From NCBI GenBank assembly GCA_039566865.1, contig CM076953.1, positions 6,014,001 to 6,078,000 of the forward strand: 64,000 bases of DNA. The letters are read 5' to 3'. The position numbers and the translations under genes were made by a program. The notes under the pieces were generated by a model. It was not told the origin of the DNA. It made no database searches and saw nothing but the letters and a program-made list of their open reading frames with translations. This document shows, piece by piece, positions 58,256-64,000 of this stretch (its first letter is position 1; each line of letters opens with the position of its first letter). Origin of the DNA: Aurelia coerulea (lineage: Eukaryota > Cnidaria > Scyphozoa > Semaeostomeae > Ulmaridae).

Positions 58256-58971
58256 ATTCTACCTTTAATTCACGCAGTAGTGCGTGGCTCTAGATGATGG
58301 TGGTCAATTTATTCCTATTCTTTCGTTGGTTGGTTAGTTGCTTCTCTGATTAGTTCATTGATCCGTCCATTACTTCATTCATTTATTCATTCATTCATTT
58401 GCTGGCTTGTTAGTTCAGATGTCTTTGGTTGGTCCCTTCATTCTTTCATTTTTTCATTGTGTTGTTCCTCCTCCGCTCATTCATTTTTTCGATCGTTCGC
58501 ACTTCCATTCCTTCGTTCATTAATTCGTTTGTTCCTTTGTTGGTTTTATGCTGATCAATCTTTTGTTTGTTGCTTCATTAATTCATTAATTCATTTAATT
58601 CTTTTATTGTACAGTTATTCATTCATCTGTACGTTCCAATTTTCGCTTCTTCTTCTGCGCCTCCATTACGGCATAACGCACACAATAAGCTGGACTTGCC
58701 CAAGTTACTTATATCATAGGGCCAGCAAAAGTTCTACCAGTCCTCCAGACTTATTACAGTTGATGAAATAGACTTGGGGCAAGTCTGCAAATTCACGACA
58801 ATTCAAAGTTCATACAAACGTATTACACACTGATGAGGCATTTCTTTTTGGGTCGTTGGATGAGCAACCGGCAAGCGATAATCACTGTTTCTTTTGAAAA
58901 AGATGAAAAATTCCTGAGGATAGTTATTTTGATTTCTGGTGGTAATGTGGTTCTCTATCTGTTTTTATTTG

Positions 58972-59585
58972 TTCTTCTTTAAACTATCGTTATTAACAAA
59001 GTTAAATTGACTGAACGCCCACTAAGATAACATCATTCTGGTTGGTAAACGCTCTAAATATAGTGACACCAGAAGACGATTTAAAAACCAAGGCTGAATT
59101 CTTGCAGTTGAGAAGTTCAGGCCATTTAAGATCATTACCCTTTTTGCGTGTAAAGGGACCAAACAACTGCGAGAAATAGCTGGGTCATCTTTCTGTTTTC
59201 TTCTTCACTGAACGCCCATTACGTTATAAGCTCTAGATGCAGTGACACCAGAAGGCGATGTTAAAAACTAAGGCTGAATTCTTGCAGTTCAGAAGTTCAG
59301 GCCATTTAAGATCATTACCCTATTTGCGTGTAAAGGGACCACACAACTTGGTAAATAGGAGGGTCTTTCTGTTTTCTTCTTTGAACTATCGTCATTAACA
59401 AAGTTAAATTGACTGAACGCCCATTACGATAATATCGTTCTGGTTGGTAAACCTTCCAGTGACATCAGAAGGCAATGTTTAAAACCAAGGCTGAATTCTT
59501 GCAGTTGAGAAGTTTAGGCCCTCTGAGATCGCCCTATTTGCATATAAAGTGACGACCCAACTTAGCAAATAGGAGGTTTCAAAGA
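58972..59585. repeat. Tandem array, three units of about 175-225 bp
   Basis: Each unit contains TTAAATTGACTGAACGCCCA or part of it, TTCTGGTTGGTAAAC, GTGACACCAGAAGGCGATG, AAGGCTGAATTCTTGCAGTT and GCGTGTAAAGGGACCA. The middle unit is shorter. Confidence 0.9.
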
Positions 59586-60133
59586 GGATTCTAACTGTCG
59601 TTTAATATTTAGTTATTGCGATTCTAATGTTGTTGAAACAAATATTTGTGAGAGTTTAGTGAATTGCTACTTCAAGTTGAAACTTTGTTTTTCAACGCAT
59701 ATTTAACATCGCAAAGTGTTTTCTGACAGAGCCTACATGCAGCAACGCATCGTAGCTAGTGTGTCAGTGTTGAGTCGAGAGACAGAATCCCTATTTTTAC
59801 CATCACGGAAAGACTTTAAAATAACCCTACCCCAATGAGTTCACCATTTAAAAGAGTTCACAATCGTTCCAAATGATTACAGTAAACTATGGTTCTTGCC
59901 TGGCCTGATTCTTTTGAAATGGGCCTCAGGTGTTCAGGTGGAAAAGATCATCTGCCCAATTCATCATTGCATGAAGAGATGTAGGAACTGGGGAGCACTG
60001 GGGGTACGTGCCCCAAGATTTTGCAATGACGAAAAACTGACCTTTTTTGTTTTGGGAAGTGCCACTTTAGGACCTTTAGCTAAATAAAACATCTTCATCT
60101 TTGAGTTCACTCATCTTATTTAATTTTGGACAC
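59586..60133. other. Intergenic with a truncated MITE
   Basis: 59972-60070 (GATGTAGGAACTGGGG..) is a decayed, one-ended member of the family at 45932-46099. Nothing coding. Confidence 0.45.
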
Positions 60134-61159
60134 TACAGAGGGGGGCTTATCAGAGCTGGGCTTATTCACAAAATCAAATGACAAGAATTTATTTGATAGC
60201 TTTTTAGTACTTTTACCCCATATATTGCGGATTGTACGAATATACAATTATACGAATCAAATACATAAATTAGACACAGTTTTATCTCAAACCACAGTTT
60301 TATCGAAATTAACATGCAAACTTATTTGGCTCAATAAATGGAAAATCTTTGGTATAACCTTGACATTTGATGCAAGTGGGGCTTTATGAGAGGAAGCATT
60401 ATTTGAAATTTTGGCTTAGAGGAACAAGGGCAGATTTTGTAATACAATAGCAACAGTTGCGTTTGATCGACTCCTCAATTCAAAGAGATTAGCGGATGCA
60501 GACAAAGGAAATTCTCTCAACCAGTAATTCAAAACAAACAAAGCCGCAAAAGTTTCCCCAAAACTGGTAGGGCAAACTCTCGCCTTGTGCAAGCGAAAGA
60601 TGGTTTTTAAGAGAAGTTATGTGCTTATAGCGAAAGAAGAAGGGTAAATCTAAAGTTCTGTCGCTTAGATTATGTTTATTTGATTCAGGAGCCGAGCAGA
60701 AGGCATTGTAATTCTCGCGTCTTTAGGGCTTAAAATGAAACGATTACAAAACAGCTCCTAAATCAAATAAACATAATCTAAGCGACAGAGCTTTAGATTT
60801 ACCCTTCTTCTTTCGCTATAAGCACATAACTTCTCTCAAAAACCATCTTTCGCTTGCACAAGGCGAGAATTTGCCCTACTAGTTTCGTGGAAACTTTTGC
60901 GACTTTGTTTGTTTTGAATTACTGGTTGCAGGGGCGGATCTAGGGGGTGGCGAAGGTCGCTCAAGCCACGGTCAGATTTTCAAAGATTTAATTATTCTTC
61001 AACATTCTATCAAAATCGCGAAAAGATATTCTAAAACAAAATCGACGTTAGAATTGTCTCGGCAGCGCTCAAAAGAAAGCATTTTCCTCATCCAACTCAA
61101 CGAATAAGGGCCACTAAGTCCAAAATCGTAACCACTCATACGGCAGCTGCAAGATCCTT

Positions 61160-61440
61160 ACAGCCAATCACTGAATGACTTTTAAAAGATTTGAATATTG
61201 GCGGGAGCCACACTTGGCAGATCTGAGCCACGGTCTTCAGGATTCAACCAATCATCGTGCAGCAAATTCAAGTGAAAAATGGCGGGAGCCACGGACAGCC
61301 ACTCTTCATTTTGAAAAACAGAGCAGGCCAATAGAAATTCAGATGAGCCAACCATCTACCAATCAAGTGAAACTGTCTCCCAGTCTTCACTTGTTCTGCA
61401 CAATCTGATAGAATTATGATCTCTCGTGTCCTGCATAATG
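61160..61440 (+). promoter_or_regulatory. Promoter-like block inside the hAT-like element
   Basis: Four CCAAT motifs (CCAATCA at about 61163, CCAATCATC at 61249, CCAATAG at 61328, CCAATCAAG at 61359) and two E2F-like GGCGGGAG sites (61199, 61280) precede ATG at 61438, the start of a 41-codon ORF (MAAHSKSVWPKVAEYLRRKA..). It resembles a CCAAT/E2F promoter, either the element's own or captured from a host gene. Function is inference. Confidence 0.35.
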
Positions 61441-62235
61441 GCGGCTCACAGTAAAAGTGTCTGGCCAAAAGTTGCTGAGTATCTTAGAAGAAAGGCACAC
61501 GGAAGTCACAAGGAGAGCTCGAATGTTTACATCGACAATGCCTGCAGACCATGGAGATGCTAACAGCTGCCTGAAAATGTACCAGTTTAATAAAATGCCA
61601 TTTCTGATGGCTCAAAGCTGGACGGTGTCGTCGTACGCTATCTATGGCCTAGTTCAGTCCCGAGTGCAGTAGGTTTGTATCACTGATCTATTCTAAGTCG
61701 GTATATTATCAAATATCATCAAGGGCAAAAATTGCGGTTAGAACTGTATTTCATTTGACATGTTTGATCTTTGATCAGAGCTTGGGACTTCCTGTGAGCT
61801 TTATGGTTTTAAAAAGATAAATATTTCGGAACAATCCAGGCACGAGCACGAGCTTGTCAAAAGCAGTCAGCAGGTATCTCTGTATTGTTTTCTACATTCG
61901 AGAATTCTATAGAATTTTATTTCCATGCCCTAAACAAATATCTATTATAAGTAGAAGTTTCAAGACAGCAAATAATTGAATTATCTGTCGATCAGAAGAT
62001 TTTTCTTGAATTTTGAGACAGATAGTAAGATCAAATCTTCCATCGAGGAAGGAAAATCACCTTCAAAATTTTGAGGAAGCTGCAAGCATTGTTTACAATA
62101 AGAAACCGCTAACAACTGTGTACGAAACTGCAATTTTGAAACATATAAAAACATTGCTATTTAATCTGGGATAAAATAGTTTACCTATACGGGAACGATT
62201 GGGATTCTGTAAAAGTCTCAATGAATGAGTCATCC

Positions 62236-62532
62236 CAGGGGGCGCACTTGACTTTCAGTTGTAAGGGGGTGTGCCATGGGGTGTGCACTCCTCCAGAAAA
62301 GATTCTTTTTACCCGGCTTTAGAATTTTCCCTCTAAACGATAGCCGGCATTAGCAAAAATTGGCGAAAAATAAACTCCAAAACGTAAAAATTTGTCAAAA
62401 AATAATGAGATGACACTTGACAACCGGCTTTAGGAAAATTGCCTTCTTTTGATAACCGGCGTTAAAAAAGGGCGAAACGATACCCGGAAAGAAGTGCACA
62501 TCCCGTCAGCAAAGTACCCGCCCCTCCCTCCC
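62236..62532. mobile_element. G-tract-ended element with ACCGGCTTTAGAAA repeats (innermost)
   Basis: GGGGGCGCACTTGACTTTCAG to AGTACCCGCCCCTCCCTCCCC, with ACCCGGCTTTAGAAT / TAGCCGGCATTAGCAAAA units matching the inner element at 35047-35395. Flanks GAGTCATCC / GATTCATAC agree at 7 of 9. Confidence 0.65.
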
Positions 62533-62911
62533 CGGTGATTCATACATCGTTCCTTTTCCCTCTTGATTATTTCTCTCTGTTTTGTGGCACTCACTTACTA
62601 CAGTTATACTCTAACTTTTTGACAACAGACTGTCAGATAGGGCGTTTCCGACAATGTAAAGGGCGTGGCCCCCAAAAATTTTTCGCGCTTCGCGCTCGCT
62701 GCCCTTCCTTCCTTTGGTCGCGCTTCGCGCTCCCGAGCCACGGTCAGATTTTAGGCTAGATCCGCCCCTGGGTTGAGAGAATTTCCTTTGTCTGCATTCG
62801 CTAATCGCTTTGAATTGAGGTGTCAATCAAACGCAACTGTTGCTATTGTATTACAAAATCTGCCCTTGTTGCTTAGAGGGGAGGGGAGAGAGCTTAATAG
62901 AGCTTTTACGG

Positions 62912-64000
62912 TAAGCGCCCTCGAGCTGCTCGAGCAACCTTTACGGTGTGCTCAACTCAACCTCGTTCCGAAACATTGGATATACATCACGTGGCTGAGC
63001 AATCTATGACGTTCAGAGCTTCGATATTCTTCCTTAGTCTACTTAGAGCATGCTTAGAGACATGCAAGGGGGGATGCTGTGCCTTCCTTATTTACTTCAT
63101 TGGTATGGCAGCTACATAAAGAGGCCTAAAGATGGCAGTCACATATGGCTAGGCCTTACTGCCAGCTGTTCTATGCTCGTCATTCAAATGATTTGAATAA
63201 TTCTACAAAGTCAAGGATCAAAGGCGGCTTCACTGAGGTCTAAGACCTTTTCTAATCCTCTCGCGCAACTAAGCAGACAATTGAATTTTATTTTTGGCGG
63301 GAAAACTTATCCAATTTTCATTTGTTGCTTCGCTGACCTCATTTGCACGTCATTCAAACCGCGGCTTTGGTGCATTACTCTTTTACCCAAATTTAATTGG
63401 ATTGATGTTTAATTGAGTCTAGGACCTTTGACGGTTTTCGCATCTTTTATTTTCTTTGACCCCTTTAATTGATTATTTATTGAATCAAATGTTTAAGCTT
63501 CCTGAACGCAGGACAGAGCTGAGGAAAGCATGTTTAATTCCTCTTCCTAACCTTTAAATTTTGGTAAGTCTCCAATACATTTGGAATGATAGAAAGTTCC
63601 ATGTCAGAGCATTGCCATTGGTTTATTGGGAAGACCTTACTGCCAGAGCAGAAGAGACGCGTAATGGTGGCGCAAAGGAGAGACAGATCAAAGGGACGCT
63701 ATAAAGAAAGAGGATGGTCCCAAGGGGTATTGATGGTACTTGGTACTGGCCCCTACAGTACCTGGTACTAATACCTTTGGAATGTACTGCTAGGTACTGC
63801 TAGGAATTACTATGGTACAGAGGACATTTTTCGAGGACCAGAACCCAGAAGTTGTCAATTTTTTCATTCGACTTATACCCAGTATTTTTCTGTAATTGTT
63901 TTAATTCATTTTGCTATTTAAAGTGGTACTATGCAGTACAACTTGTATCACAGGGAAAGCAGGGGATAAATGTGGCTAAAAATGAGTCCTCTGTGCGCTT
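62912..64000. other. Intergenic to window end, no gene recognised
   Basis: TTTTTGGCGGGAAAA at 63290-63304 matches an E2F site well. 63720-63830 has degenerate GGTACTGCTA units. ORF 63586-63771 lacks domains. Confidence 0.4.

Larger units (their letters stand above)
60929..62770. mobile_element. CAGGGGCGGATCTAG element with 5-bp TSD GGTTG
   Basis: 1842 bp. Ends CAGGGGCGGATCTAG and inverted CTAGATCCGCCCCTG, then GAGCCACGGTCAGATTTT directly repeated in inverse at the other end. GGTTG duplicated at 60924-60928 and 62771-62775; the empty site (TACTGGTTGAGGGAA) is visible at 40445. The ends suggest the hAT superfamily. No transposase is readable. It carries a promoter-like block (61160-61440) and a 41-codon ORF. 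Confidence 0.85.
60423..62870. mobile_element. Foldback Mutator-like element, copy 3, 9-bp TSD GCTTAGAGG
   Basis: Ends AACAAGGGCAGATTTTGTAA and exact inverse, flanked by GCTTAGAGG at 60414-60422 and 62871-62879. About 600 bp of its own sequence in two inverted arms, split by the 1.8-kb element at 60929-62770. Confidence 0.92.
60134..62911. mobile_element. TACCGTAAAAGC-type MITE split by nested insertions
   Basis: The left remnant (60134-60422) is an inverted match to the interior of 53950-54375 (GGGCTTATTCAC..AAATCAAATGACAAG). The right remnant (62871-62911) ends GCTTAATAGAGCTTTTACGG then TA. The foldback element between them carries an exact 9-bp duplication, so the two pieces were once continuous. 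Confidence 0.8.

Noticed and set aside
58358..58771. 137-codon Ser/Phe-rich ORF
   Set aside because: Arises from degenerate ATTC units; no family features.

Overview
This is eukaryotic, animal-type DNA: AT-rich, spliced genes with GT/AG introns, a nuclear-type tRNA gene, and dense short transposable elements. Two genes are clear orthologues of animal proteins (CDC5L and STK40). Together with a PIF/Harbinger element, tRNA-derived SINEs and many MITE families, this suggests an early-branching metazoan, most likely an anthozoan cnidarian (coral or sea anemone). The species is inference; the presence of CDC5L and STK40 orthologues is not in doubt.

Layout. 1-3305: right-hand part of a PIF/Harbinger DNA transposon with two convergent ORFs, a partner DNA-binding protein (+, truncated by the window edge) and an apparently intact transposase (-). 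3732-15055 (+): the last seven coding exons of CDC5L (spliceosomal Prp19/NTC complex); the Myb-repeat exons lie upstream of the window. Its introns hold several MITEs, a tRNA-Lys(CTT) gene on the opposite strand, a decayed LINE fragment and a SINE. 15056-17217: intergenic, with one MITE. 17218-27071 (+): the complete six-exon coding region of STK40, a pseudokinase, with a poly-serine tract and a C-terminus that runs into a degenerate tandem repeat. 27072-64000: about 37 kb with no recognisable complete gene. It is filled with nested transposons, satellite-like tandem arrays and microsatellites. The only good gene signal there is one signal-peptide exon at 51011-51095 (+), followed by a splice donor whose partner exon I could not find.

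The transposon landscape is the unusual part. Direct reading of ends and target-site duplications (TSDs) separates several groups: (i) TA-flanked, mariner-like MITEs; (ii) 8-bp-TSD, hAT-like MITEs that mostly start CAG, including an 80-bp perfect palindrome; (iii) 5-bp-TSD elements with similar ends; (iv) 9-bp-TSD, Mutator-like elements, including a foldback family; (v) elements ending in long G/C tracts, some with 9-bp TSDs, whose interiors are tandem arrays of roughly 30-bp units. At 60.1-62.9 kb at least three elements are nested in each other, with the duplications still readable.

The two host genes are housekeeping/regulatory and share a strand; nothing suggests co-regulation. Exon calls rest on reading frame, splice consensus and similarity to remembered family members. 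No database search was run.
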